Shown here: in pieces, positions 47,469-58,283 of the stretch
Layout of the letters: every line of letters starts with the position of its first letter
Position numbering within the stretch: position 1 is the stretch's first letter
From: CAWAMR01 sp963783095
GTDB taxonomy: Bacteria > Planctomycetota > Planctomycetia > Gemmatales > Gemmataceae
Assembly (NCBI GenBank): GCA_963783095.1
Contig: CAWAMR010000001.1
Location: 620,001 to 684,000 of the forward strand
Direction: 5' to 3'
DNA length: 64,000 bases
Notes under the pieces: model-generated
The model's database searches: none
The model's input: only the letters and a program-made list of their open reading frames with translations
Told to the model about the DNA's origin: nothing
Program-made: the position numbers and the translations under genes

Positions 47469-47611
47469 TGGCCCGGCCCATTTGGGCATTCCGGGCAATG
47501 AGCGTCCGCGCGACCGATTTGACGACCCCCTGCTATAATAGTAGGGGAGAGTCTTCCGCCGGCGTCCGGAGGTGCGTGACCTTACGGGCAGACCATCCCC
47601 ATTGGATGTAA
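47469..47611 (+). CDS. Possible 47-aa leader ORF upstream of the sigma factor
   Basis: ATG 47469 follows GGAGG at a suitable distance, the GGAGG standing in the loop of a small hairpin (AACAC-ATGGAG-GTGTT). The product (MARPIWAFRAMSVRATDLTT...) has no recognised homology and ends in a stop 38 bp before the sigma gene. It could be a regulatory leader or chance. Confidence 0.25.
47527..47547 (+). promoter_or_regulatory. Extended -10 promoter within a palindrome
   Basis: TGCTATAAT (47531-47539) is a perfect extended -10 (TG-n-TATAAT), which can work without a -35 box; none is seen. It lies inside the near-palindrome CCCCTGCTATAATAGTAGGGG, a possible operator. It is about 110 bp before the sigma gene ATG 47649. 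Confidence 0.45.
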
Positions 47612-47648
47612 CTCTCTCTATATAAAATGATCTGGGGAAGGATTGCCA

Positions 47649-48665
47649 TGAAGTCAGTGCGGAAAAAACGACACACGTCGTCGGTCCAGCCGGTCAGCGA
47701 TACTCCACTTACTACTTTTTCTTCCGACCTGTTGACTCCGGAAGAAGAGCGGGAGTTGCTAACCAGTTTTTGGGACTGCAAATGCGAACTGGTTCGAGTT
47801 CTGCTCCGGCTATCGCCCCGATCTTCGCGCCAATAAACCACCTATGGTGAGCCGTGGCCGATGGCCCAGTTCATCCGCGAATTCTGCGATGAAGCAGTCA
47901 TTTTCGAATTCGTCCGCCGTTCGCCGTCTCCACGATCGCTATGTTCACTACAAACATCGTCTTGCCTCGGCGAACATTCGCCTTGCCGCTCACGTTGCCA
48001 AGCGCTTCCGCCATCATTCGCTCAGTTACGCCGATCTGCTTCAAGAAGCCGTTTGCGGTCTGATGCAGGCGATCGATCGTTTCGATGTCAGCCACGGCAC
48101 CCGGCTCGCCACCTATGCAACTTGGTGGATTCGCCAAACGCTTCAGATTGCGGTTGCCCGGCAAAGCCATCTGGTCAGCCTTTCGCCGCACCACTTGCAG
48201 GAACTGGGCCTGCTGCAACAGGAATCCGAAGCGCTGGCTCACGGCGGCAAGCACCTGCCCAGCCCGCAAGAACTCGGCATCCCGCACCGGCAGCAGCCTG
48301 GAACATCTGACCCACCTGCAAACCGCCACTCGCACTCCTGTTTCGCTTGAACGCCGTTCTCGACGACGACAGCGATTTCAAGCTCACCGAAGCGATGCCC
48401 GACAACACCAGCGCCACGACCGCAGACCAACAACGAGCGCCAGGAAGCACTCGGCTTTCTGATGGAAAACCTCCGGCCCCGCGAGCGGAAGGTTCTCGAT
48501 CTGCGCTTCGGTCTGACCGGCAACGGCACTCATAGCCTGCGGCAGATCGGCCACTTGCTACGAATTAGCAAGGAACGAGTCCGCCAGATTCAGAACCGCG
48601 CTCTGGAGAAACTGCGGGCATCTGCCGAGCGCGTCGGCTGGGAGCCTAGCCTGCTGCTAGATTAG
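47649..48665 (+). CDS. Sigma-70 family RNA polymerase sigma factor (RpoD-like, frameshifted)
   Basis: Start ATG 47649 has GGAAGGA upstream. Region 1.2 begins LLTPEEERELLTSFWDCKCE. Region 2 is unmistakable: ANIRLAAHVAKRFRHHSLSY, ADLLQEAVCGLMQAIDRFDV, THE-like TRLATYATWWIRQTLQIAV. Region 4 is LRPRERKVLDLRFGLTGNGT followed by the helix-turn-helix SLRQIGHLLRISKERVRQIQ NRALEKLR. The region 3 part and the junctions change frame near 47825, 47880, 48260, 48350 and 48440. Restored length is about 335 aa, with no region 1.1, so it is a group 2/3-like alternative sigma and not the main housekeeping one. A good rho-independent terminator follows. Confidence 0.85.
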
Positions 48666-48686
48666 GACAACTATAGAACACACATT

Positions 48687-48718
48687 AGCCTACTGGCGTT
48701 TGCTGGTAGGCTTTTTTT
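48687..48718 (+). terminator. Rho-independent terminator of the sigma factor gene
   Basis: AGCCTAC (48687-48693) pairs with GTAGGCT (48706-48712), with further G-U and G-C pairs inside, followed by TTTTTTT. It is 21 bp after the stop codon. Confidence 0.92.
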
Positions 48719-48736
48719 GTTTGTTTAGGAGGAACC

Positions 48737-49195
48737 ATGACGGACCGGTACAGGGTCACCCACAACTCAGAACGTGTCTTGTGGCTTGAAGAGTTGTGGC
48801 AATACCGAACTCATCGTGGTCTAATGATGGGACAGCCGACCCGAGAAATGAACCAGGACGAGGTGATCCGAACGGTTCAGACAGCTCAAGACCGATACGG
48901 CACTGTAGCGCGAATTCAGCCGGTTGAGCGCGTATTAGACGTTTCGCCTGACGATGTCGAGCTTTTGGAGCTACTTCAACACGTACCAAAATTGCACCCA
49001 GTCGAGATTCCGTGGACGACCTGTATCGGCCTATTCCGCTCGTATCCACCCGCTCGCGACCCGAAAAAGGACCATTCGTATTTGACAATCGTCTGGTATC
49101 AGGATCAATTTGCTTTGCCCATCGCCCCAATGGAGTTGTCGCAAATTCAAGCATTGGATTGGACGACGCTCGCTGCAGATGCCGCAGCAGATTGA
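48737..49195 (+). CDS. Protein of unknown function, 152 aa
   Basis: AGGAGG precedes ATG 48737 at an ideal distance and the frame is intact, so the gene is very likely real. The product (MTDRYRVTHNSERVLWLEEL WQYR...) is soluble, without signal peptide, with a mixed pattern: PDDVELLELLQHVP, IPWTTCIGLFRSYPPARDPK, LTIVWYQDQFALPIAPMEL. Nothing diagnostic is recognised. It lies directly behind a terminator and before a ceramidase-like gene, so it is probably transcribed alone or with that gene. Size and composition recall immunity-type or regulatory proteins, but this is a guess. Confidence 0.65.
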   Translation: MTDRYRVTHNSERVLWLEELWQYRTHRGLMMGQPTREMNQDEVIRTVQTAQDRYGTVARIQPVERVLDVSPDDVELLELLQHVPKLHPVEIPWTTCIGLFRSYPPARDPKKDHSYLTIVWYQDQFALPIAPMELSQIQALDWTTLAADAAAD

Positions 49196-49224
49196 AATGA
49201 ATAATGATCTCTGGAAGCACTATC

Positions 49225-50558
49225 ATGCGCACACTCCTCCTCTTGCTGACTCTCACAACAACTCTGACCGCCGATGAACCCGCTTTCAAGGCGGGAACCG
49301 CGTCGAAAGTCATTACGCCTGCAGAAACATTGTGGATGGCAGGCTATGGATCGCGCAACAAGCCCTGCGACACCAAGCAACACGATCTATGGGTCAAGGC
49401 TCTCGCCATCGAAGACCCCGCTGGAACAAAATGTGTCCTGCTGACCAGCGATCTGTGCGGCATTCCACGCGGTTTAAACGAGAATGTTACCCAGGATGTG
49501 ATGAGACAAACCGGACTCAAACGTGAGCAAATTCTGCTGACTTGCTCGCATACGCATTGCGGCCCGGTCGTTTACGGTAACCTCATCGACATGTACGATC
49601 TCACACCGGAACAGCCGGCGAGGATCAAGGCCTATACCGAAAAACTGCGAATCTGGATGGTCGAGGTGATCGTCAAGGCACTGAAGGATCTCAAACCGGC
49701 AAAGCTGAGCATGGGCAAGGGGACTGCGCGATTCGCCATGAATCGCCGCGAGCCGACGAAGAATGGCATCATCAACGGACGTAACCCGGAAGGGCCGGTC
49801 GATCACGACGTCCCGGTGCTGCGCGTCGAGAATGCCGATGGGAAATTGAAAGCGGTCGTCTTTGGTTATGCCTGCCATAACACGACCATGCAGTTTTACG
49901 AATGGTGCGGCGACTATGCCGGTTTCGCTCAGATCGAGATCGAGAAGAAGCACCCCGGCACAATGGCCTTGTTCTGGATCGGCTGCGGGGCCGACGCCAA
50001 CCCGTTACCACGCAGCAAGATTGAATTGTGTATGAAGTACGGCAAGGAGTTGGCGGCCGGGGTCGAGGATGTCCTGTCGGGAAAGATGAAGCCATTAACC
50101 GCGAAAATAACCCCAAGATATGAAGAAATCGTTCTGCCCTTCGATACGATCCCTGAGAAAGCAAAATGGTCGGCCGATTCGCTCAGCAAGACAACAGCGG
50201 TTCGTAATCGAGCATTGAAGATGCTGAAGATTCTGGAAGATGGCAAGAGAATCGCCGAAGAATATAGCCATTATCCGGTGCAAGTCTGTGCTTCGGCGAT
50301 GAGTTGCTTTGGGTTAGCCTGGGAGGGGAAACGGTCATCGATTACAACCTTCGGCTCAAGAAAGAACTTTCGGGCAAACCTGCGTTATGGATCACTGGCT
50401 ATGCGAACGACGTGATGGCGTACATACCGTCGAGACGAGTATTGAAGGAAGGCGGCTACGAAGCCGATTCATCGATGGTCTATTACGGGATGCCAACGAA
50501 ATGGGCACCGGCGATCGAAGATAAAATTGTTGAAAGTGTCATGAAACTGGTGAAATAA
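49225..50558 (+). CDS. Neutral/alkaline ceramidase-like hydrolase (one frameshift)
   Basis: A signal peptide (MRTLLLLLTLTTTLTADEP) from ATG 49225. It is followed by the neutral ceramidase family pattern: FKAGTASKVITPAETLWMAG YG, KALAIEDPAGTKCVLLTSDL, the zinc-site motif LLTCSHTHCGPVVYG, and FGYACHNTTMQFYEWCGDYA with FWIGCGADANPLPR. The C-terminal part continues in another frame after about 50310 (LWVSLGGETVIDYNLRLKKE, ADSSMVYYGMP). The restored product is about 444 aa. Many planctomycete members are exported and of unknown substrate; true ceramide hydrolysis is not shown. A long inverted repeat follows. Confidence 0.85.
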
Positions 50559-50564
50559 GCATGG

Positions 50565-50705
50565 ACTAACCACAGAGTCACAGAGAACACAGAGAAGACA
50601 ATACAAAGAGAAATAAGCCTAAGCGAAGGGAAGACCCTTTATGTGGCTTACGCTTGATGCTCTCTGTGTTGTCTTCTCGGTGTTCTCTGTGACTCTGTGG
50701 TTAGT
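50565..50705. repeat. Inverted repeat with 37-bp arms (ACCACAGAGTCACAGAGA)
   Basis: The arm 50565-50601 matches the complement of 50669-50705 at 36 of 37 positions, around a 67-bp loop. The arm is built from ACAGAG-type 6- to 9-base near-repeats. It fills the gap between two plus-strand genes and contains the likely 5' leader of the downstream gene. Confidence 0.92.
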
Positions 50706-50734
50706 TCTGTCTTCTTGTCTTTTTGAGCTTCATC

Positions 50735-53720
50735 ATGAACATCAAGAGCCTCGTCCTCGGTTTCTTGCTCCTATCCACTGGTGCCGCTGCGGAGCCGGAG
50801 TCCAAGCCGGCGAAAGATCATATTGGCCCGCGCTCTCCCCGTGAGGAACTGGCAACTTTCAAGGTTCTCAAAGGTTTTAGGGTAGAGCTGGTAGCCTCGG
50901 AGCCGGATGTTGTCGATCCGGTTGCGATGTGTTTTGATGTGCGCGGTAGGATATTTGTCTGCGAAATGCGCGGCTATCCCAATGGCGGGCTTGGCACCGG
51001 GATGGAGAGCCGGGGACGCATCCGCATGTTGGAGGATGCGGATGGCGATGGGGTCTATGAAAAATCGACCGTCTTCGCGGCGGGATTGCGATTTCCTACG
51101 GGTGTCATGGCCTGGAAGAATGGGATCATCGTCACCGTTGCGCCCGATCTGATCTATCTCGAAGACACCGACGGCGATGGCAAGTCCGACAAGAAACGGG
51201 TTCTTTATACGGGATTCGGCCTGTCCAACATTCAACAACTGGTCAATACCCCGCAATGGGGACTCGATAACTGGATCTATGTCATGGTGGGCGGTGCCAC
51301 TGGCGGGACAATCACTTGCACAGAAAAGCCGGACATGAAACCAGTCATTTTGAGAGGCCGTGGCATTCGCTTCAAACCCGATCACCTGGAATCGCTGGAG
51401 ACGATGTCTGGGGGTGGGCAATATGGCCTGGCTCCGGACGACTATCAACACTGGTTCACTGCCACCAATAGCCAGCACCTTCGGCAAATCGTGCTTCCCG
51501 ACCATTACCTGCGCCGAAATCCATACCTGACGGTTCCGGCGGTTTCTTTCGACATCCCGGATCATGGGGCCGTTTGCAAGTTGAATCGCATTAGTCCCTA
51601 TGAACTGTGGCGGGTCGAGCGCACCACGCGCCGCAAGGATGCCCCGGACTCCAAGCGATATCCGCCGACCGAACTTTTTCCAGGGGGTTATGTTACTTCG
51701 GCCTGTAGCCCGATCGTCTACACGGCGAATCTCTTTCCATCTGAGTATTACAACAACACGTTCGTATGCGATCCTGCCAACAATTTGATTCATCGCGATA
51801 TTCTCGAAGTGAAGGGTAGTCTCTTCAGTGCCAAGCGTGGCGATCCCGATTGTGAATTCTTCGCCTCAACCGACAACTGGTGCCGACCCGTTTATTTAAC
51901 GGTGGGGCCGGAAGGGGCGATCTATGTTCTCGATTTCTATCGGGAGATTATCGAAACACCTCTCTCCTTGCCGGAGGACATCAGGAAACAATGGAACGTG
52001 GAGAGCCGGGATCGCGGTCGGATCTGGCGAATCGTACCGGAAGGATTCAAGGCGAAGAAACACCCCGAATTGAGCAAAGACCCGATTGAGGATCTGGTTG
52101 CGATTTTGGAAAGTCCCATTCCATGGCAACGGCTCACTGCGCAGCAACGACTGGTCGAACGCAATGAGAAACGCCGCAGATCGGCTCCTGGCGAAACTGG
52201 CTACATCTGCCAAGACGGCACCTGGTCGAGTGCATGCCCTGTGGACGCTGGAAGGCTTGAATCGTCTCGAAGAAGCCCAGGTGCTCATCGCCCTGTCGGA
52301 TTCCGACGCCAATGTCCGCGAACAGGCGCTTCGGCTCGCGGAGCCGTTCGCTTCTCGATCGGAGGCCATCGTCAAGAAGATGCTCAAGATGGTCGATGAC
52401 CCAGCGCCGCATCTTCGACTTCAACTCGCATTTTCGTTTGGTGCTGTGCCGGGACCCACGGCCACCGAAGTCTTGGTGAAACTGTTATTGCATCCCCAGG
52501 CCGATTCATGGCTCGAAACTGCGGTGCTGTCATCGTGCAGCAAGGTAGCTGTCCCGATGATTGAATGGCTGGGGAAAACGGAAAACGCAAAACCTACCCG
52601 TGATGCACTGGTTTCCAGGCTGGCGGTAATGGTTGGTGCGCGAAACTCGGAGGATTCGATCGCCAACTTGTTGCAGACACTGGCCGCCCAGCCCAGGGCC
52701 GGCGATGGCTGGAAACTCGCGATCATCCAAGGGCTTGGGCAAGGGATGCAGAATTCTGCTCGACCGCTCTACACATTGTGGGACAAACCGCCGCAATCTC
52801 TGGAAAAAGCGGTTGCAGCAGTGAAAGGCTTGTTTTCGCAAACCGTCACCATAGCGCTGAGCGCTGAGCAAAGTGAGGTGAGCCGGATTGGAGCCATTCG
52901 CTTTCTCGCTTATGGACCCTTCACGATCGCTGAGCCAGTCTTCAAAGATCTTCTCTCGGCGCAGCAATCGATCGCCATTCAATCCGCCGTCGTCAAAGGA
53001 CTGGCCTCGCGAAGCGAACCCGCGGCGACAGCCCTACTGGTTTCCGCCTGGGAGAGATCGGGACCAAGTCTTCGGCGCGAGTTATTGGAATCGCTCTGTT
53101 CTCGACCCGATCGAGTGGCTGCATTGTTGGACGCGATCGAGGCCAAACGGATATTGCCCGCGCACCTGGAATCGTCGCGCCTGGAATTCCTGCGGAAGCA
53201 TCCGAACGCAAAACTCGGCCAGCGCGCTATTGACTTGCTGGGCAAGTCAACAAATTCCAATCGCAAGAAGATCGTGGAATCGTATGCCGATGCGTTGAAG
53301 CTGGACGGCGATGCGCTGCGCGGCAAGACACTGTTTCAGAAGCATTGTGCAGTGTGCCATCGCCTGGAAAATGTGGGACACGAAGTGGGCGCGAATTTGC
53401 TGGCCGCGCTTCGAACCAAGAGCAAACCGGCATTGCTCATCGATATTCTCGATCCAAGTCGAGAGGTCGACTCGCGGTTTGTGAACTATCGCGTGACGAC
53501 GTTGAATGGACGGGCCTTCACGGGAATCCTGGCGGTTGAAACTCCATCGAGTATCACTCTGAGACGAGCGGAGAATGCGGAGGATACCATCTTGCGAACA
53601 CAAATCGAAACGATCGAAGCGAGTTCAAAATCGTTGATGCCGGAGGAATTCGAGAAGCAACTCAACAAGCAGAATGTCGCCGACGTGATCGCGTATTTGC
53701 TCGGTGTGGTGGCGAAGTGA
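50735..53720 (+). CDS. Membrane-bound dehydrogenase-type beta-propeller with HEAT and PVC haem domain (one frameshift)
   Basis: Signal peptide (MNIKSLVLGFLLLSTGAAAE). A sorbosone/glucose-dehydrogenase-like six-blade propeller follows (LKGFRVELVASEPDVVDPVA, GRIRMLEDADGDGVYEKSTV, LRFPTGVMAWKNGIIVTVAP), then a HEAT-like helical region, and a C-terminal PVC-type haem-binding domain with KTLFQKHCAVCHRLENVGHE VG and the downstream DILDPSREVDSRFVNYRV. CAVCH is the c-haem site. One frame change near 52160. Length about 994 aa. Proteins of this build are presumed periplasmic sugar or alcohol dehydrogenases feeding electrons to cytochromes; no substrate is established. Confidence 0.88.
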
Positions 53721-53757
53721 CGCCGGGTCAGTGAGAAGTGTCGAAATAAGACATGCA

Positions 53758-54138
53758 TTAGTTCGGTAGCTTGAGGTGCTTCTTCCTATCCTTTTTCGGC
53801 CAGCGGTAGTCGATCGTCAGTTGCTCCAGTGCCGCAATATCGCGCAGGGCGCGGAAGGTGACCGTTTTCTCTTTCAGATTGAGTTGGAAATCCACGTTGG
53901 GATCGTCCGAGTGGTTGAACAGTCCGCCAAATCCCATGGGCATCGCGTTGAGTCTTTGCGACTTGCCCCAGGCAAATACATAGGTTTCGAGCAATGTATG
54001 TTTGATGAGCTTCCAGTCCTTTGCCGAAAGCGGGATGACCGGCGATACTTCGACGATCTCGCCCCGGCGGACAGGAACCGTGGAGCAAACTCCCCTGCCC
54101 ATGCCGGGAAATATTTTAAGGATGAGCGTACTGGACAT
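53758..54138 (-). CDS. SET-domain protein
   Basis: 126 aa from ATG 54138 (MSSTLILKIFPGMGRGVCST). SET signatures: GMGRGVCSTVPVRRGEIVEV at the N-terminus, the F-NHS motif in GGLFNHSDDPNVDFQL (AdoMet-binding pseudoknot), and the catalytic-Tyr region LTIDYRWPKK. It has no post-SET cysteines. SET proteins transfer methyl groups from AdoMet to lysine; bacterial members may act on ribosomal or nucleoid proteins. The gene is on the minus strand after the large dehydrogenase gene, 55 bp from its stop, so it could be cotranscribed with it. Confidence 0.85.
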   Translation of the reverse strand: MSSTLILKIFPGMGRGVCSTVPVRRGEIVEVSPVIPLSAKDWKLIKHTLLETYVFAWGKSQRLNAMPMGFGGLFNHSDDPNVDFQLNLKEKTVTFRALRDIAALEQLTIDYRWPKKDRKKHLKLPN

Positions 54139-54193
54139 TTGATTGTGTATACCAATCGCTTTGGGGAAATCGATCGAGTGCAGCTGTTGAATA

Positions 54194-57164
54194 TCACGGC
54201 GATCTGGCCGAGCCAAGAAACTCCACCAGGTCTCGAAATTCCCGCCGTGTCATCATCTTGTGGAGATCATCCGGCATCAACGACTTGGGCGAGACTTGAC
54301 GATCTTCGATATCGAGTCGTCTCAAGACGAGACGTTTACCTTCGGCATCTCCCAGAGTCAGGGTGCTGTCAAAATTCTCGCTCAGGATGATCCCCGTGTG
54401 CTTTTTACCATCGTTCATGGTGATCGACCAGTTTGTGAATGCCGGCGCGATTTCCTTGCTCGGAGTGAGGATCGATTCGAGAATCTTGCGCGATTCAGGC
54501 TGCCGCCAACCACGGATAACTCCGGACCCACCTGGCCCCCGCGGCCATCGACCCGATGACAAACAGCGCAGCGTGCACCGCGCAGATGAAAGAAAACTTT
54601 CTCGCCCGCAGCGGAGTCGCCGGGTGTGGAGAGCAACTTGTTCCAATCGCTATCATTGGCTGGTGCCGGGCCAATGAGTTCCGCTAGTTGCTGCCTACGA
54701 GGTTGTTCTTCCTTCTGCGGCTTTGCCGCGAGAACCAACAAAAGCTGTTCGGCAAGCTCGCGCCGATTGTCGGCAATTTTTCCTTTCTCATCCGGCAACT
54801 TATCCCACCATGTCAACAGCGCCGATTTTTCCGTGGTACTCAATTCGGTTCCTCGGAGCGATCGCAGTGCATCGCGCTGAAGTTTTGCATCTGCGAGCAG
54901 AGACAACAACAGTTTCCGCGACTCCTCGGAATTGGCGGCGAAGCGGGCAAGTCCCAGCACAGCAAAGGCCCGACTATCGCCGTTGATCGACTGCGCACTT
55001 GCCAACTCGCGCAGGAGCGGCTCCGTGGCCGATCCGCCGTTTAGAGCAAGCGTTCGCACGGCCTCCGCCCGCAACTTCGGATCGGGATGAGCCAGCAACT
55101 CTTTGAGAAGATTGATTGTGAAAACGGGGTGTTCGGGACGCAGCATTCGCAAGGCAAAGGTGCGAAAAACCACGGGCTGCTTATTATCCTTGACAATCCG
55201 CGCAACATATTCTTCACCGCTTGGCTCCGTATTCGGTTTGGTCGAACCACCTCTCAACAACTCGTTGGCTGCCAGCAGCGACTCAAAGAGGTCTCTACTG
55301 ACTGGTTCGGTTGCCGCAGCCTGGGCGATGGCATCCGCGTATTCCTTCAGGTGCTCTTCGCCTACCCATTGAACCGCTGCTCGCCGTACTGCTGGGCTGG
55401 GGTCTTTCAAGAATTGCGCCAAGTGCTTTTGAACCTCGACAACGCCAGTGCGCCTAAGTGCGAGCAACACTCCCAGTCTTAGTTTGGGATCTTTGGAGTC
55501 AATCGCAGAAGTCAACAAACCGATGTTGCCAGGGCGACCCAGGGCTTCCAAGGCAGCACCGACCAGGAAAGGATCGGAATCTGCGAGTGTTGGGACGATC
55601 AATTTGACGGAGGCAGGCTGTCGGAGTTGCAAGATTGCGTGCATTCGCACGAGTGGCGAGGGGTCGTTGAGTGCCAGAAACTTTAGATTGGACTCCCCTC
55701 TTTTATAACCGTCGCGCAAGAATTGACCGATCAACAGCGCTGACAGTGCTCGAATTTCGGGTGCGGCGTCTTCAAGAGTGAGTATCAGGATCTTGAACGC
55801 CGCGGAAACGTCAAGCTGGGCAATTCCCCAGAGTGCGGCCAGCCTGGTTCGGACATCCTTATTCTCCTTCACCGTGGAAACCAGTATGTCTCTGCCGGTG
55901 TCCTCCTTGTCGGCCAGTGCTTCTGCCGCCGCTGCGCGAATCTCTATTCTTGGATCGCTCAGAAGTCCACGCAGGTCTTTTGCTTTCAGAGCGGCAACTC
56001 TCGAAGGTCTTAACTCATCATCCTTTCGCAAATCCTTCGCACGAATACGCCAGATCCGGCCCTTTCCGTGAACGGGGTACGACTTATCCACCCAATCGCT
56101 GAAGTAAATAGAGCCATCCGGAGCAGTGGCGATCGCAACGGGCCGGAAATCGTCCCCGCCGCGCACCAGCACCGAGGATTTCGCCGAATAAGATGCGCCA
56201 CGAGGACTCAGCGTGAATTGTTCGATGACGTGATCGCCCCAGCTTGTCACCAGCAATTTGCCGCGATATTCCTTGGGCAATCCAATCGATTCATAAGCAA
56301 GAATTCCGCTGGGAGCTTCAGCAGTGCCGGCGACCATCGGCAGGGTGCCGGGCAGTTCGCCATTCCAGGCCGTGAATGGATGGAGCCCCTTGCGGCCGTT
56401 GCGAAAACGATAGCCATAGTCCCCGCCTTGAACGATGTGCAGGAGCCGACAGGGCCCTCGCGAGTCGGGATCGTTGTCAACCGCGAATAGCTGGCCAAAC
56501 GCATCGAACGCCAGTGCGAAAGTATTCCAAAAACCCGTGGCAACCCGTTCGAGTTTCGAGCCGTCGGGCCGGCAGCGATAGATGCTGCCGCCCTCGCCGC
56601 CGCCCTTCATAGTAACCCCATCGGTGCCGATCAACTTGTACGAAGCACCCAGGTTCTCGCCGAGGGAAAAATAGAGATTGCCCAGCGGATCGAAGGTGAA
56701 CCCAGATAGTCCGTTGTGCGGATAGTCCCCGGATGATTCGAGTTTAACGATGACCTTGCGTCATCCGCCTCACCTTTGCCTTTGGAATCCTTGAGCAGCC
56801 AAATATCGGATCGCGTCGCCAGGTATACTGACTCATCTCGGCCAAGTGCAAGGCTCATCGCATTCTTGAAGCCATCGGCAAATGTGGTTATCTTGCGAAA
56901 TTTACCGTTGGCATCGGGATCACTGAAAATGCGAATGCGATCGTGGGCCGGGCCGGTGTAATTGCCCTGGCGCTGATGCGTGTGATTCTCAATCACCCAG
57001 ACTCGTCCAAGCTCATCGACGGTTAGGCCCGTGGGCGTGACGATGTCCGGATGACTGGCGACCATTTCCAGAGTCAATCGATCGTCGAGAGCCACTGGGG
57101 GCGCAGCCAAGATATTTCCGGCAAGCAGAAGATTGAGCAGGATTCCGAGAATGCAGCGCTTCAT
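54194..57164 (-). CDS. Membrane-bound dehydrogenase-type protein with HEAT repeats and haem domain (frameshifted)
   Basis: Signal peptide from ATG 57164 (MKRCILGILLNLLLAGNILA). Beta-propeller part: RLTLEMVASHPDIVTPTGLT, IRIFSDPDANGKFRKITTFA, GGSIYRCRPDGSKLERVATG FWN. A long HEAT array covers the middle (SDPRIEIRAAAAEALADKED to LAHPDPKLRAEAVRTLALNG). The C-terminal PVC haem-binding domain has EKVFFHLRGARCAVCHRVDG and KILESILTPSKEIAPAFTNW. Frame changes near 56755 and 54510. Length about 990 aa, the same architecture as the gene at 50735. An exported redox enzyme is inferred. Confidence 0.88.
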
Positions 57165-57182
57165 TGATGCTCCGAAAAAATT

Positions 57183-57312
57183 AGTTCCAAGCTCCAAGTT
57201 CCTTCATGAGTTCCAAGTTCCTTCATGAGTTCCAAGTTCGAAGTTCCAAGTTAAATACCGACAACCCTTCGGGTTTTTCAACTTGGAACTTGGAACCTGG
57301 AACTTGGAACTA
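57183..57312. repeat. Inverted AGTTCCAAGTTCC repeats with central hairpin
   Basis: Several AGTTCCAAGTTCC-type direct units (57183-57253) are mirrored by ACTTGGAAC units at 57280-57311. Between them AACCC-TTC-GGGTTTTT (about 57263-57277) resembles a small terminator. The element separates two minus-strand genes. Confidence 0.85.
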
Positions 57313-58144
57313 TTTGAGAGCAATCGATTTTTTGATCGCTTTGACGGTCGTTTCCGCCCGAAACTCCACGATCTTCTTGCCCCATTCGATCGTCTTTGCT
57401 GCGGGTGCCAGTTCGATGCCGTTGATGCGGAACTTGTCTGCGGCGATGCGTTGCTTCATGCGTACCGTGGTTGGATCAACCGTCATCATCGTGGCCGTGA
57501 TGATGAAGTCGTCGTGCAAGCCCTCATCTTTTTGCTTGATTCCTTCTTTTTCGAGCCAGGCTTCCACACCATCGTAGTCGTAATACTCCAGGATGAAATG
57601 GACGGCTGTCTTGCCGCCTTTCCACTGCGTATTCAGCTTGGCGGCCACTGCCTTCATGCCGACCTGGTTTCCGCCGCTGTCGCCGATCAGGACGATATTT
57701 TCAAAACCGTGGGCACGGAACGAGGCGCAAATCTCGATCAGTAGCCGTTCATAGGTGTCTTCCGTCAGGCTGATGGTTCCGGGATATTTCATATGCCCGC
57801 TGCGAGGCTCAATGCCGCCTTCCGGTACGAACGGAACAATGGGAGCTACCAGGGCGTTGCCAAGCTTGCGCGATCGCCTCCGCCGTTGCTCGCAAGACAT
57901 AATTGTGCTTGCCGGTGGCGAGATAGGGACCATTCTGCTCGACGCCGCCGGTTGGAATAATCACCGTCGCCTTGCCTCCCTTCAAAGCATCTCGAACCTC
58001 CATCCAGGTCAGTTCCTCGACCCAAACCGAGTCGAGTGCTTCGATAGGCCGCCGGGCCTTGATGTCCGGAGCCTGGGCCAACTGCGGGTTGATGGAAAGT
58101 AGACTCAGTGCGAACACGCCAAAGATAACCAGGGTGCGGTGCAT
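57310..58144 (-). CDS. Creatininase family protein (one frameshift)
   Basis: ATG 58144 has GGGAG about eight bases upstream and begins a signal peptide (MHRTLVIFGVFALSLLSINP). The creatininase/creatinine-amidohydrolase fold pattern follows: LTWMEVRDALKGGKATVIIP TGGVEQNGPYLATGKHN, then in another frame (after about 57865) ALVAPIVPFVPEGGIEPRSG HMKYPGTISL, and ENIVLIGDSGGNQVGMKAVA. The metal-binding Glu, Asp and His positions are plausible but partly altered (KHN in place of the usual D-x-x), so a different amidohydrolase substrate is likely. About 277 aa, exported. Neighbours give no pathway. Confidence 0.8.
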
Positions 58145-58283
58145 GGTCAGTTCTCCCAAAGTAAGAGGTACTGGCATGGTATACGAAGGAACCGGTTCCG
58201 GCGATGAATCCGGATTTGCTCCCGGATCATACAATGATTTTTTGACTCGTACGTGTTCATTCTACTTCCTCGGAGCGGAACGC

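Larger units (their letters stand above)
47026..47648. other. Long intergenic region upstream of the sigma factor gene
   Basis: A 623-bp gap between the divergent GGDEF and sigma-70 genes. GTCAGGA-CTCCGA-TCCTGAC is a hairpin at 47064-47083. A possible small ORF runs 47469-47611 and a promoter-like extended -10 is at 47531-47539. The rest is AT-rich with no recognised gene. Confidence 0.6.

Noticed and set aside
47519..47539. TTGACG plus TATAAT as a standard sigma-70 promoter
   Set aside because: The spacer is only nine bases; the extended -10 reading is preferred.
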